A stretch of 64,000 bases of DNA from Planctomycetota bacterium (GTDB lineage Bacteria > Planctomycetota > PLA2 > JAEUHO01): assembly GCA_020851795.1 (NCBI GenBank), contig JADZCA010000028.1, forward strand, positions 40,625 to 104,624, in the 5' to 3' direction. Shown piece by piece: positions 7,155 through 16,331 of this stretch (its first letter is position 1; the number at the start of each line of letters is the position of its first letter). The translations under genes and the position numbers were made by a program. The notes beneath the pieces were generated by a model. It saw nothing but the letters and a program-made list of their open reading frames with translations. It was not told the DNA's origin and did no database searches.

Positions 7155-9360
7155 CGAGGACAAGGAGCAGCCCCGCGTGGAGCGACGTCGGGCGCGGCGG
7201 GGGCGGAGGCACGATCGCGACCCGGTGCTCGCCGGCCTCGCGGACGGGCACCACGACGAGCCCCATCACGTCGGGCCGGGCCGCCGCGAGGGCGCCGTCC
7301 ACGGTGGCCGTGGTCCCGGGCAGCCACGCCTCGTCGAGGCGCAACCAGCCCGCCGACGGCACGCGCACGAGGAGGTCGCGGCCGCGGTCGTCACGCCGGT
7401 CGAGGATCGTGACGCAGCCGGGCCGCGGCGCCGGGTCGTCGTGGTCGGGGAGCGCGGGACCCTCGCCGCCGAGCACCACCCGCCGCAGCGCCGAGGGCGC
7501 CGAGCCCTCGGGCGGGGCCGTCGCCGCCGCCCACGCCAGCACGAGGTCGGGCGTGGGCGCGTCCGACGCGGGGCCCGCGTCGGCGCGGTCCGCGAAGCGC
7601 ACCCGCGGCTGCGGGGCGAGCCGGACGGCGTCGGGGCGCAGGCCCCGGCGGCCGACGCGGCGCACCGAGGTCACGCCGAGCGCCCCGAGGTGCTCGCGCA
7701 GCGCGCGGTCGCGCAGCGTCGGGTCGGCCGCCACCGCCTCGAGGGTCGCGACGAGCATCCCGTAGGCGGCCGGCGCCCCCTCGCGAAAGCCACCGGTGAG
7801 GACGCGCAGCGGCGACTCGGGGCTCGCCTGCCACTCGCCGACCGTCACCTCGCCGTCGTCGCCTTCGACGAGCAGCACGGTGCGGCCGTTCCCCTGCGAC
7901 GCCTGCTCGACCGCGAGGTCGCGGGCGAGGCCTTCGAGGTCGGACCGGTAGGGCGACGCCAGCGACCCGAGCGCGAGGTCGGCGAGGAGCAGCGCTGCGA
8001 CCGCGGTCGTGGCGACGGCGCCGGCCCTCGCGGCCCCGCGCCCGAGCGCGACCGCGACGAGCGGCACGAGCGTCGCCGGCAGCAGCAGGAGCGCGCGCTC
8101 CCGGACGAAGCCGGGCCCGCACCACGCGACGACGGTGGCGGCGAGGAGCACGAACAGCCAGGGCCGGCGGCCGTGCGCGTCCCCACGCAGCGCGCCCGCC
8201 ACCGCGAGCAGCAGCACGACCACGCTGGCGTACCCCGTCGCGGTGGCGACGGGCGTGGGCGACCACGCCACGAGGAAGCGCAGCGCGTCGGGGTTGGGAG
8301 GGCCGGGGCGCACGAGCGCGAGCGGGCCGGGCGCGCCCGCCGCCCGCGGCAGCCCTTCGACGAACCAGGCGGTGAGCAGCGGCGAGGCCAGCAGCGTCGC
8401 AGTGGCGAGCGCGACGAACCCTCCGAGCAGCGTCGCACCGAGCGCGCGCGAGCCCTGCGCCGCCGCGGCGACGAAGGCGAGCGCGGCGAGCACGCCGACC
8501 TGCGTCGCGTAGGCGGGGTGCGCCCACGCGAGCAGCGCGACGACCGCGCCGAGCCGCCGCCCGGCGAGCCGGCCCTCGCCGCGCCCGGTGCGCACGGCCT
8601 CGGCGAGCGCGAGCGGGGCCAGCGCGACGACGGGCGCCGCGGTGAGGCTGCCGAGGTGCGCGAGCGTGCGCACGAAGAAGGGCGAGGCGCCGTAGGCGAG
8701 CCCCGCCAGCAGCGCGACGCCGGGCCGCGCGCCCGTCGTGCGCGCGAGCCGGTACGCGGCCGGGGCGGCGAGGAGGTGCCACGTCGCCGCCACCGCCTTG
8801 ACCGCGAGCCGCGGGTCGTCGAGCGCGAGCGAGAGCGCGCCCGCGGGGAGGTAGAACGCGGCGCCGTACCACCGCAGGAGCGGGAAGCCGAGGTACCACG
8901 CCTCGGAGTACGCCGGCCAGCGGCCGGCGCGCAGCTCGTCGGCGACGAGGGCGACGTGGCCCGCGTGCAGGCGCAGGTCGAAGCCGAACAGCGCGCCCGG
9001 CGAGGCGTGCCAGCGGAGGAACGTCCACGACGCCACGAGAAGGAGCGCGAGCCGCCCCGCGCGCGTGGGCGGGACGAGGGCGCCGAGGCCCTCGGGCGCC
9101 CTCGAGGCCCGACGGACGGCCCGCAGCGTGAGCACGACGGCGGCCGCGAGCCCGAGCAGCGCGGCCGCGGCGTCGGCGCCGAAGGTCGTCGCGAGCGCGC
9201 GCGCGACCGCGCCCGCCGAGGCCGAGCCGTGCTCCGCCGCGAGCGTCTTGCCCCGGTCCACCCACCCGACCTGGAGCACCGTCGCCGCCGCCGCGGCGAG
9301 CGCGGCGGGCAGGAGCAGCCCGCCGGCGCGGCGCGCGGACGGGGGTGCCTCGCCCGTCAC
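7090..9360 (-). CDS. Large polytopic membrane protein, YfhO/GT-C-like
   Basis: 756 residues. About a dozen membrane helices occupy residues 10-460, followed by a long extracytoplasmic region and a final helix (about 730-750). An early loop has FGFDLRLHAGHVALVADELR, and SEAWYLGFPLLRWYG follows, a layout of GT-C enzymes. The C-terminal segment LDEAWLPGTTATVDG resembles the conserved end of YfhO-type membrane proteins linked to lipid-carried sugar transfer. The GTG start at 9360 overlaps the stop of the ABC exporter gene, so the two are coupled. A role in glycan decoration is inference. The 3' end overlaps the methyltransferase gene on the other strand. Confidence 0.75.
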   Translation of the reverse strand: MTGEAPPSARRAGGLLLPAALAAAAATVLQVGWVDRGKTLAAEHGSASAGAVARALATTFGADAAAALLGLAAAVVLTLRAVRRASRAPEGLGALVPPTRAGRLALLLVASWTFLRWHASPGALFGFDLRLHAGHVALVADELRAGRWPAYSEAWYLGFPLLRWYGAAFYLPAGALSLALDDPRLAVKAVAATWHLLAAPAAYRLARTTGARPGVALLAGLAYGASPFFVRTLAHLGSLTAAPVVALAPLALAEAVRTGRGEGRLAGRRLGAVVALLAWAHPAYATQVGVLAALAFVAAAAQGSRALGATLLGGFVALATATLLASPLLTAWFVEGLPRAAGAPGPLALVRPGPPNPDALRFLVAWSPTPVATATGYASVVVLLLAVAGALRGDAHGRRPWLFVLLAATVVAWCGPGFVRERALLLLPATLVPLVAVALGRGAARAGAVATTAVAALLLADLALGSLASPYRSDLEGLARDLAVEQASQGNGRTVLLVEGDDGEVTVGEWQASPESPLRVLTGGFREGAPAAYGMLVATLEAVAADPTLRDRALREHLGALGVTSVRRVGRRGLRPDAVRLAPQPRVRFADRADAGPASDAPTPDLVLAWAAATAPPEGSAPSALRRVVLGGEGPALPDHDDPAPRPGCVTILDRRDDRGRDLLVRVPSAGWLRLDEAWLPGTTATVDGALAAARPDVMGLVVVPVREAGEHRVAIVPPPPPRPTSLHAGLLLVLVTACGVRPRRRGARGAGATAA

Positions 9361-11201
9361 GGGGCCGCGTCGGCCGCGCGCGCCTCGTCGGACTCGAGGT
9401 CGTCCACGCCGCGGCGCACCATCCGGGCGTAGGCTCCGTCGCGCGCGAGCAGCGTCGCGTGGTCGCCCCGTTCGACGACGCGCCCGCCGGCGAGCAGCAC
9501 GATCTCGTCGGCGGCCCGCACCGTCGAGAGCCGGTGGGCGATGACGAGCACCGCGCGGTGGGCCGCCGCGCGCGCGAGCGCCTGCGTGACCGCGTGCTCG
9601 CTCTCGGCGTCGAGGTGGCTCGTCGGCTCGTCGAAGACGAGCAGGCTCGGGTCGGCGACGAGGGCGCGCGCGATCGACAGCCGCTGCTTCTCGCCGCCGG
9701 AGAGGCGCGAGCCCTGGTCGCCCAGCCGCGTGTCGAGCCCCTCGGGCAGCCGTCGCACCACCTCGGCGACCGCCGCCGCCTCGAGCGCGGCCCACAGGTG
9801 CGCGTCGTCGGCGTCGGGCGCGACGAGGCGGAGGTTGTCGCGCACCGAGCGGTCGAAGAGCCGCGGCTCCTGCGGCACGAGGCCCACGCGTCGCCGCCAC
9901 GCGTCGCCGGCGAACGAGGCGAGGTCCTCGCCGTCCACGGTGACGCGTCCCTCGGTCGGGCGTCGCAGGCCGAGGAGCAGGTCCACGATCGTGGACTTGC
10001 CCGCGCCCGAGGGCCCGACGAGCGCGGTCGTGCGCCCGGGCGCGAGCACGACGTCCACGCCGTCGAGGACGACGGGGCGGTCGGGGGCGTAGCGGAAGCG
10101 GACCCGCTCGAGCGCGACGCGGCGCGGGCCGGGCGCGACCGGGCGGCCGCCGTCGGGCTCGGGCGCGGTCGCGGGGTCGTGCAGGAACGCGTCCACGACC
10201 GGCACCGACGAGAGGTCGGCGGCGAGGGCGGCCCGCGTGCTCGGCAGCTGGAGGAAGCGCGGGAGCAGGCGGTAGAAGGTGAAGACGTAGGTGAGCAGCG
10301 GCGCGGGCCCGCCCCCGCCGCGCAGCGGGAGCAGCGTCGAGCCCAGCCAGAGGATGCCGAGCACGACGATCGCCCCGCACAGCTCGCTCGCGGGCGGGAT
10401 CGCGTCGAGCGCGCCGCGCTGGCGCCGCTGGGTCTCGAGGTAGGCGCGGTCGGCCGCGTCGAAGCGCTCGACCGCGTCGTCGGTGCGGCCCAGCGCCTTG
10501 ACGAGCTTGAGCGCGGTCAGCGTCTCGTGCACCGCGCCCGCGAGCGGGCGGCTCTCGTCGCGCATGCGCCGCGCGTAGCGTTCGACCGGGCGGCGCAGCA
10601 GGCGGATGGTGCCCGCGGTGAGCAGCAGGAAGGTCAGCGCGGCGAGGGTGAGCGCGGGCGCCATGTAGAAGAGCAGCGCGAGGTAGCAGGCCGCCATCGC
10701 CGCCACCACCGCGAGCTGGACGAAGCCCGTGACCGCGCGCGAGAGCCGCTCCGTCTCGCGCAGGATGAGGGCGTCGTGCTCGCCCGCGCCGCGGGGGTCG
10801 AGCCACGCCATCGGCGCGCGCGCGACGCGTTCGAACACGCGCCGCCGCGCCGTGCCCTGCACCTCGGCCCCGACCCGCTCGCGCAGCGAGGCCGACCACC
10901 ACCACACGAGGCCGCGGATCGCGATGCCCGCGAGGATGAGCGCGACGAGCACGGCCCGCTGCCCGTCGGGGGGCAGGCCGCGCAGCAGCGGGAGCACGCG
11001 GGAGAAGGGCCCGAGCCGCTCGGGCAGGCCTTGGTCGGACACCGAGAGCAGCACCATGAGGAGGCCGAGCGAGGCGACCTCGAAGGCGCTGGCGAGGCCG
11101 CCGAGCAGCACCGAGACGGCCACCGGGCCGCGATGGGGCGCGAGCCAGGCGAGCAGGGGGCGCCATGCGCGCCGGTCGGCGTCGTCGGTCTGGGCCGCCA
11201 C
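9357..11201 (-). CDS. ABC exporter, fused permease and ATPase (MsbA/lipid-flippase type)
   Basis: 614 residues. The N-terminal half (about 18-320) carries the six-helix ABC-exporter permease. The ATPase domain follows: Walker A GPSGAGKST at about 393-401, Q-loop GLVPQEPRLF, signature LSGGEKQR near 498, Walker B SLLVFDEPTSHLD near 515 and the switch histidine in VIAHRLSTV. It would work as a homodimer in the inner membrane. Within this cluster it probably flips a lipid-linked saccharide or lipid; the cargo is inferred. GTG at 11201 lies 9 nt after a minus-strand TACCAT hexamer (11216-11211), suggesting a leaderless transcript shared with the downstream membrane protein. Confidence 0.93.
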   Translation of the reverse strand: MAAQTDDADRRAWRPLLAWLAPHRGPVAVSVLLGGLASAFEVASLGLLMVLLSVSDQGLPERLGPFSRVLPLLRGLPPDGQRAVLVALILAGIAIRGLVWWWSASLRERVGAEVQGTARRRVFERVARAPMAWLDPRGAGEHDALILRETERLSRAVTGFVQLAVVAAMAACYLALLFYMAPALTLAALTFLLLTAGTIRLLRRPVERYARRMRDESRPLAGAVHETLTALKLVKALGRTDDAVERFDAADRAYLETQRRQRGALDAIPPASELCGAIVVLGILWLGSTLLPLRGGGGPAPLLTYVFTFYRLLPRFLQLPSTRAALAADLSSVPVVDAFLHDPATAPEPDGGRPVAPGPRRVALERVRFRYAPDRPVVLDGVDVVLAPGRTTALVGPSGAGKSTIVDLLLGLRRPTEGRVTVDGEDLASFAGDAWRRRVGLVPQEPRLFDRSVRDNLRLVAPDADDAHLWAALEAAAVAEVVRRLPEGLDTRLGDQGSRLSGGEKQRLSIARALVADPSLLVFDEPTSHLDAESEHAVTQALARAAAHRAVLVIAHRLSTVRAADEIVLLAGGRVVERGDHATLLARDGAYARMVRRGVDDLESDEARAADAAP

Positions 11202-11277
11202 GGTCCCGGGATGGTATGCCAACCTCGCCCGCGCGCCGACTTGCCGACGCACGCGGCCCGCCCGTCCGGGAGCGACC
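11202..11277. promoter_or_regulatory. Divergent promoter region of exporter and plus-strand glycan operon
   Basis: On the minus strand TACCAT (11216-11211) stands 9 nt before the exporter GTG. On the plus strand the first glycosyltransferase has a GGGAG ribosome binding site 5 nt before its GTG at 11278, so that side is probably leadered. Confidence 0.4.
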
Positions 11278-12450
11278 GTGCTCGTCCTCGTCTGCCGCAG
11301 CCACCCCGAGCCGACGCAGACGTTCCACCGCCGGACGGCGGCGGCGATGGCCGCCGAGGGGGTCGCGGTGGAGCGGTGGGCGCTGCGCCGCGCGCGCGGC
11401 GCAGCCGCCTCCTCCGACGACGGGACGCGGTTCCTGCGCGACGCGCGTCCGTGCCGCACGCGGGCGCTGCTGCGCCACCCCCTGCGCTCGCTCGGCGCGC
11501 TCGTCGGCCTCGTGGCGCGGGCCCGGCGGCGCGACAAGGAGGGCGGGCGGCTCGGGGCGCTCGCCGCCTGGGCGGACGGGCTCGCGCTCGCCGACCACGT
11601 GCGGCGGCGCGGCGACGTGACGCGGCTCCACGCGCAGTTCGCGTCGTGGGAGGCGAGCGCCGCGGCGGTGGCGTCGCGCCTGACCGGCGTGCCCTTTTCT
11701 TTCGAGGTGCACAACCCCTACACGTGGGTCGCCGCGCCGGGCGCGCTGGCCGCCAAGGTGCGCGCCGCCGACGTCGTCACCGCGATCTCGCAGGAAGCGC
11801 GCCGTCGCGTCGCGGCGCTCGTGCCGGCCGCCACGGCGAAGGTGCGGGTCGTGCGGTGCGGCGTGGACGTCGAGCACCCGCCGCGCCCCTCGCCGGCCAC
11901 GCCGCGCTTCGACGTGGTCGCCGTGGGCAGCCTCGTGCCCCGCAAGGGCCACGAGGTGCTCGTGAAGGCGGCGGCGCGGCTCGCCGCACGGCGCCCGGGC
12001 CTGCGCGTCGCCGTCGTCGGCGACGGGCCGCTGCGGGCCTCGCTCGAGGCGCTCGCACGCGCGCTCGACGCCCCGGTCACGTTCCTCGGCGCGCGCCCGG
12101 AGGACGAGGCGGGGGCGATCACCGCCGCCGCGACGGTGGCCTGCCTCGCCTGCGTCGTGGCGGCCGACGGCGACGAGGACGGCGTGCCCGTCGCGCTGCT
12201 CGAGGCGATGGCCGCGGGAGTGCCGGTCGTCTCGACGCCGGTCGGCGGCATCGCCGAGCTGCTCGAGGACGGCCGTGCGGGCGTGCTGGTGGCTCCGCAC
12301 GACGCGGTGGGGCTCGCTTCGGCGCTCGATCGACTCCTCGGCGACGCGGCGCTGCGCGCGCGGCTGGCCGCCGCGGGACGCGACGCGGTGGTCGCCCGCC
12401 ACGACCTGTCGGCCTGCGCCCGCGACCTCGCCGCCGCGCTCGGCGCGTAG
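11278..12450 (+). CDS. GT4 family glycosyltransferase
   Basis: 390 residues with a GT-B fold. The N-terminal domain starts LVLVCRSHPEPTQTFHRR, resembling colanic-acid WcaL-like transferases, and continues with FSFEVHNPYTW near residue 142. The C-terminal nucleotide-sugar domain shows VAVGSLVPRKGHEVLVKAA near residue 220 and the E-x7-E region VALLEAMAAGVPVVSTPVGG near residue 305, both typical of GT4. The GTG start has a GGGAG ribosome binding site. It is the first gene of the plus-strand glycan operon. Donor and acceptor are unknown. Confidence 0.9.
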   Translation: MLVLVCRSHPEPTQTFHRRTAAAMAAEGVAVERWALRRARGAAASSDDGTRFLRDARPCRTRALLRHPLRSLGALVGLVARARRRDKEGGRLGALAAWADGLALADHVRRRGDVTRLHAQFASWEASAAAVASRLTGVPFSFEVHNPYTWVAAPGALAAKVRAADVVTAISQEARRRVAALVPAATAKVRVVRCGVDVEHPPRPSPATPRFDVVAVGSLVPRKGHEVLVKAAARLAARRPGLRVAVVGDGPLRASLEALARALDAPVTFLGARPEDEAGAITAAATVACLACVVAADGDEDGVPVALLEAMAAGVPVVSTPVGGIAELLEDGRAGVLVAPHDAVGLASALDRLLGDAALRARLAAAGRDAVVARHDLSACARDLAAALGA

Positions 12451-12514
12451 GTGACCGCGCCGCGTGCGCCGAGGCGCCCGCGCGAAAGGCTCGCCGTCGG
12501 CGTTTTGGGCGCGC

Positions 12515-12520
12515 TACGCT
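12515..12520 (+). promoter_or_regulatory. Putative -10 box (TACGCT), leaderless start
   Basis: TACGCT lies 6 nt before the GTG at 12527, the position expected if the start codon is the transcription start. No Shine-Dalgarno sequence lies in between. Confidence 0.45.
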
Positions 12521-12526
12521 CGCGAC

Positions 12527-13711
12527 GTGCCGCTGCGGCTCGCCGTGCTCACCGACCTCCCGACGCCCTACCGGGCGCCGCTCTTCGATCTGCTGACGCG
12601 GCGGGGCGTCGTCGTGCCCCACGTCCTCTATCTCGCGCGCACCGAGACGCTGCGGGAGGCGTGGTCGGTGGACTGCAGCGGCCACGCCCACGAGGTGCTG
12701 CGGGGCCGGACGATGACGCTGCGCGGCCCCACGGGGCCGTTCGTCATGAAGTGGGCCCGCGGGGCCGCGCGGCGCCTCGACGCGATCGCTCCCGACGCGG
12801 TGCTCGTCAGCGGCTGGGCCCACCTCGCGATGCACGCGGCGTCGCGCTGGGCGGCGCGTCGCGGCGTGCCCTCGCTCGTCGTCAGCGAGAGCCACCCGCG
12901 CCCGGCCCGCGCGCGGTGGCGCGGTGCGCTGCGCGACGCCGTCGCGGGCCCGCTGGTCCGCCGCGCGGGCGCGTGGCTGCCGGTGTCGTCGCGCGCGCAG
13001 GCGCTGCTCGTGCACCTCGGCGCGGACCCGACGCGCTGCTTCCTCGTGCCCAACGCCCCCGACGCGGCGCGCTTCGCCGCGGCCCGGGCCGACGCCGCGG
13101 CGCGGGCCGCGACGAGGGCCGCGCTCGGCGCCGGGTCCGCGCCCGTGACCGTGTTCGTCGGCCGCCTGATCCCGGCGAAGGCGGTGGACGTGCTGCTCGA
13201 CGCCGCGGCGAAGGCGACCGCGCGCCCCACGCTGTGGGTGGCCGGCGGCGGCCCGCTCGAGCGCGCGCTCGCCGCGCAGGCCCGCGCGCTCGGCCTCGCC
13301 GACCGCGTCCGCTTCCTCGGGGCGCAGCCCTACGCGCGCGTGGTCGCGCTCTGCGCGGCCGCCGACGTGATCGCGATGCCGTCGGTGCACGAACCGTACG
13401 GGGTCGCGCTGCACGAGGGGATGGCGGCGGGGTGCGCGGCGCTCGCCTCCGACGCCGTCGGCGCCGCCCACGACCTCGTCGAGCCCGGCCGCGAGGGCCT
13501 GCGCGTGCCCGCGGGCGACGCCGACGCGCTCGCGCGCGCGTGGGACACGCTGCTCGCCGACGCCGGACGCCTCGCGGCGATGGGGGCCGCGGCGGCCGCC
13601 ACCGCGCAGGCCCGCTCGATCCCGTTCGCGGCCGCGCAGGTCGAGGCCGCGGTGGCGGCGGCGGTCGCTTCGAGGCCCCCCGGCGTCGGTGTGGTTCCAT
13701 CGGGGCGATGA
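12527..13711 (+). CDS. GT4 family glycosyltransferase
   Basis: 394 residues from GTG 12527. An in-frame ATG 63 nt upstream would add an Arg-rich, unlikely N-terminus. The protein begins PLRLAVLTDLPTPYRAPLFD, the first strand and loop of a GT-B fold. The C-terminal domain has VTVFVGRLIPAKAVDVLLDA near residue 204 and PSVHEPYGVALHEGMAAGC near 285, the GT4 E-x7-E signature. The TACGCT hexamer just before the start suggests an extra promoter within the operon. Its stop overlaps the next ATG (ATGA). It adds a sugar to the cluster's glycan; specificity is unknown. Confidence 0.9.
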   Translation: MPLRLAVLTDLPTPYRAPLFDLLTRRGVVVPHVLYLARTETLREAWSVDCSGHAHEVLRGRTMTLRGPTGPFVMKWARGAARRLDAIAPDAVLVSGWAHLAMHAASRWAARRGVPSLVVSESHPRPARARWRGALRDAVAGPLVRRAGAWLPVSSRAQALLVHLGADPTRCFLVPNAPDAARFAAARADAAARAATRAALGAGSAPVTVFVGRLIPAKAVDVLLDAAAKATARPTLWVAGGGPLERALAAQARALGLADRVRFLGAQPYARVVALCAAADVIAMPSVHEPYGVALHEGMAAGCAALASDAVGAAHDLVEPGREGLRVPAGDADALARAWDTLLADAGRLAAMGAAAAATAQARSIPFAAAQVEAAVAAAVASRPPGVGVVPSGR

Positions 13712-15255
13712 CCGCGTTCGTGGGGGTCTTCCGGGCCCACGGGCCCACCGAGACGGACCGCGCCCGCCTCGCCGCGGCGGCGCGCGGCCTCGGGCTGCCC
13801 GGGTCGCCCACCACGCCTCGCCTCGGGTGGCTCGTCCACGGGGCCGGGCCCGGCGCGAGCGCGGCGGACGCGGCGGGCGCTCCCGCCGCCGGCGACCCGG
13901 TGGTCGCCCGCCCGCTCGACGGCGCCGCGGTCTACGTCGCCCGGGGCGCCGACGGCGCCTGCGGGGTCTCGACCTCGGCCCGGGCGGCGGCGGCGGCCGC
14001 GGGACGGCCGCTCGCCCTAGACCCCGCGGGCTTCTCAGGGCTGCTGTGGCGCGGTGCGGCGCTCGACCACCGACTGCCGTGGCGCGACATCGTCGCCGTC
14101 CCGGCGGGCGGGGCGGCGGTCGCGCGGGCCGACGGGCTCGGCTGCGTCGTGAATACCCCGGCGGCGCCTGCCCCCGACGCGGCGCCGCTCGACCGTGCGC
14201 TCGCCGACGTGGTCGCGGGCCCCGACTTCGCGCTGCTCACGCGCGGCGGGCCCGCGAGCCTCGCGCTGCTGGCCGTGCGCCGCCTCTTCGGCGCGCCGGA
14301 GTGCGACGCGTTCTCCGTCCGCTGGCCTCGCGCCGAAGAGGCGAGGGTCCGCGAGGCGGGCCGCACCGCGCGCGTGCTCGGCGCCCGCCACCACGTCCTC
14401 GACCTCGGCGACCTCGACCCCGCGGCGGCGCTCTCGGCGTGGTCGGCGGCGGTGGACGTCCCGTCGGCCGAGGGCTTCGAGGCGCACCTGCTCGACCACG
14501 CGCTCGCGCGCGGCGGCGTGCGGCGGGTGGCGACGCCGGCCGGCGGGGCGGCGCTGTTCGGCTTCGGGGAGCCGTTCCTCTCGCTCGCGCGGCGCCGTCG
14601 TCCGTGGCTCGACCGCTCCCGCGCCCCGCGCACCGTGCCCGACCCCTTCGACGTCGCCGCCCACCGCGAGCTCGAGGGTCGCGCGCTGCGGCGCGTGCCC
14701 GTGCACGCCGCGCAGAGCGCGCTCGCGCTGCTGCCCGCGGCGACGCGCGAGGCGCTGGGCACGACGGGGCCCCGTCCGCCCGACGGCACCGCGCGCGCCC
14801 GCTCGGCGGTCGCCGCCGCCAGCGCGGCCGCGCTCGCGGCGCTCGTCGACCGCGAGCTGCGCGCACCCGGTCCGCGCACGTGGCGCCCGTTCCTCGCCGC
14901 GTCGTGGTGCCCGCGCGTGCGCTCGCTCCCCGACCGCGTCCGCTTCGGCCGCCCCGGCTCCGGAGGGCTGCTGCGGCGGTGGCTCGTCCGCGCGCGCGGC
15001 TGGGCGCAGGACGCGCCGGCCGAGGGCTTCGAGCCCACGCTCGACGCGTGGTTGCGGGGCCCGCTCGCCGCGTGGCTCGCCGACGCGCTGGCGCCCGAGC
15101 GGCTCGCCGCGCAGGGCGTGTGGCGCACCGACGGCGTCGCGAGGGCCGTCACGGCGTGGCGCGACCGGCGGCCGGGCTGGACGGCGCGGGTCGTCTTCGT
15201 GCTCGCGGCGCTGGCGGCGTGGCTCGACCGCGACGGCCTGCGGGTCGCGCCGTGA
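13708..15255 (+). CDS. Asparagine synthase-like protein, degenerate catalytic sites
   Basis: 515 residues with the layout of asparagine synthase B: an N-terminal Ntn-hydrolase-like half (1-165) and a C-terminal ATP-pyrophosphatase-like half with late motifs PDRVRFGRPGSGGLLRRWLV and LDAWLRGPLAAWL. Key residues are missing. Position 2 is Thr rather than the glutaminase Cys (MTAFVGVF), and the PP-loop normally SGG-D-S reads LTRGGPASLALL at about 177-188. It probably does not make asparagine. AsnB paralogues occur in many surface-glycan clusters, where some amidate sugars, but this one may be a structural remnant. ATG overlaps the upstream stop by 4 nt, as does the downstream start. Confidence 0.75.
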   Translation: MTAFVGVFRAHGPTETDRARLAAAARGLGLPGSPTTPRLGWLVHGAGPGASAADAAGAPAAGDPVVARPLDGAAVYVARGADGACGVSTSARAAAAAAGRPLALDPAGFSGLLWRGAALDHRLPWRDIVAVPAGGAAVARADGLGCVVNTPAAPAPDAAPLDRALADVVAGPDFALLTRGGPASLALLAVRRLFGAPECDAFSVRWPRAEEARVREAGRTARVLGARHHVLDLGDLDPAAALSAWSAAVDVPSAEGFEAHLLDHALARGGVRRVATPAGGAALFGFGEPFLSLARRRRPWLDRSRAPRTVPDPFDVAAHRELEGRALRRVPVHAAQSALALLPAATREALGTTGPRPPDGTARARSAVAAASAAALAALVDRELRAPGPRTWRPFLAASWCPRVRSLPDRVRFGRPGSGGLLRRWLVRARGWAQDAPAEGFEPTLDAWLRGPLAAWLADALAPERLAAQGVWRTDGVARAVTAWRDRRPGWTARVVFVLAALAAWLDRDGLRVAP

Positions 15256-16331
15256 CGGGGCCGCGGATCGGCATCGACGCCCTCGCGATCACGGTCGGGG
15301 GCGGGCGCGCGTGGCTGACGGGGCTCGTGCCCGCGCTCGCCACCGCCTGGCCCGAGGCGTCGGTCCTCGTGCTCGCGCGACCCGACGTCGCCGCGGCGCT
15401 GGGGACGGCGCCCGGGGTCACCGTCGTCCCGCGGCGGGCCCCGCGCGGTCCGTGGCGCCTGCCGTGGGAGCGGTGGGTGGTGCCCCGCTGGAGCGCGAAG
15501 GCGCGCCTCGACGCGCTCGTCGTCGGCGCCGACGCGGGACCGACGCGGGCCCCGTGCCCCTACGTGCAGGTGTGCCAGAACGCGAAGATCTACGCGGAGA
15601 CCACCGCGCGGTACCGGTGGCTGCGCCGCGCCGCGGTCGCGACCGCGCGGGGCGCGGCCGCGACGGTGTTCGTCTCCGACGCGCTGCGGCGCCTGGCCGA
15701 GCCCGTGCTCGTCCCCGCGCGCGCGGCGGTGGTCCCGCACGGCGTCCGCCCGCCGCCGACGGGGACGCCGCCGCCCGCGCCGATCCCGACGCCCTACGTC
15801 CTCGTCGTGGCGACGCCGTACCGCCACAAGGACCTCGGCGTCGCGCTCGAGGCCGTGAAGGCGCTGCGACGGCGCGGCCGCCCCGAGGGCCTCGTCCTCG
15901 TCGGTGGGGGCGGCGACCCGGGCGTCGTGGAAGAGCTGCGGGCGATGGCGGCCGACGACCCCGGCGCGCTGCACCTCGCGGGCGCGGCCGAGCCCGCCGC
16001 GCTCGAGGGGTGGTACGCGCACGCGAGCGCGCTGTTGCTGCCCAGCCGCGAGGAGTCGTCGGGGATGCCGGTCGCGGAGGCGCTCGCACGCGGGCTCCCC
16101 GTCGTGGCGAGCGACGTCGCGGCGCTCGTCGAGACCGGCGCCGGGCTCGCGCGCCATCACCGCGTCGGGGACGCCGCGGACGCCGCGCGCTGCCTCGAGG
16201 CCGTGCTCGAGGAGGGCGCGCCGCGAGCCCCCCGGCTAGAATCCGCGCGCCGGTACGCCGCGGAGCGGACGTGGGCCGCCTCCGCGGCCCGCCTGCGCGC
16301 CGTCGTCGAGTCGGTCCTCGCGCCGCGATGA
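15252..16331 (+). CDS. GT4 family glycosyltransferase
   Basis: 359 residues. It starts GPRIGIDALAITVGGGRAW, a GT-B entry with the glycine-rich acceptor loop. A middle segment YVQVCQNAKIYAETTARYRW precedes VVPHGVRPPP, and the C-terminal domain has PYVLVVATPYRHKDLGVALE near 183 and LLLPSREESSGMPVAEALAR near 263, typical of GT4 mannosyl/rhamnosyl-like enzymes. GTG overlaps the upstream stop by 4 nt. It probably extends the repeat unit; sugar specificity cannot be read. Confidence 0.9.
   Translation: MTGPRIGIDALAITVGGGRAWLTGLVPALATAWPEASVLVLARPDVAAALGTAPGVTVVPRRAPRGPWRLPWERWVVPRWSAKARLDALVVGADAGPTRAPCPYVQVCQNAKIYAETTARYRWLRRAAVATARGAAATVFVSDALRRLAEPVLVPARAAVVPHGVRPPPTGTPPPAPIPTPYVLVVATPYRHKDLGVALEAVKALRRRGRPEGLVLVGGGGDPGVVEELRAMAADDPGALHLAGAAEPAALEGWYAHASALLLPSREESSGMPVAEALARGLPVVASDVAALVETGAGLARHHRVGDAADAARCLEAVLEEGAPRAPRLESARRYAAERTWAASAARLRAVVESVLAPR

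Noticed and set aside
12464..12526. ATG 12464 as start of the second GT4 gene
   Set aside because: It would add 21 basic residues not expected in the fold and would ignore the TACGCT box placed just before GTG 12527.
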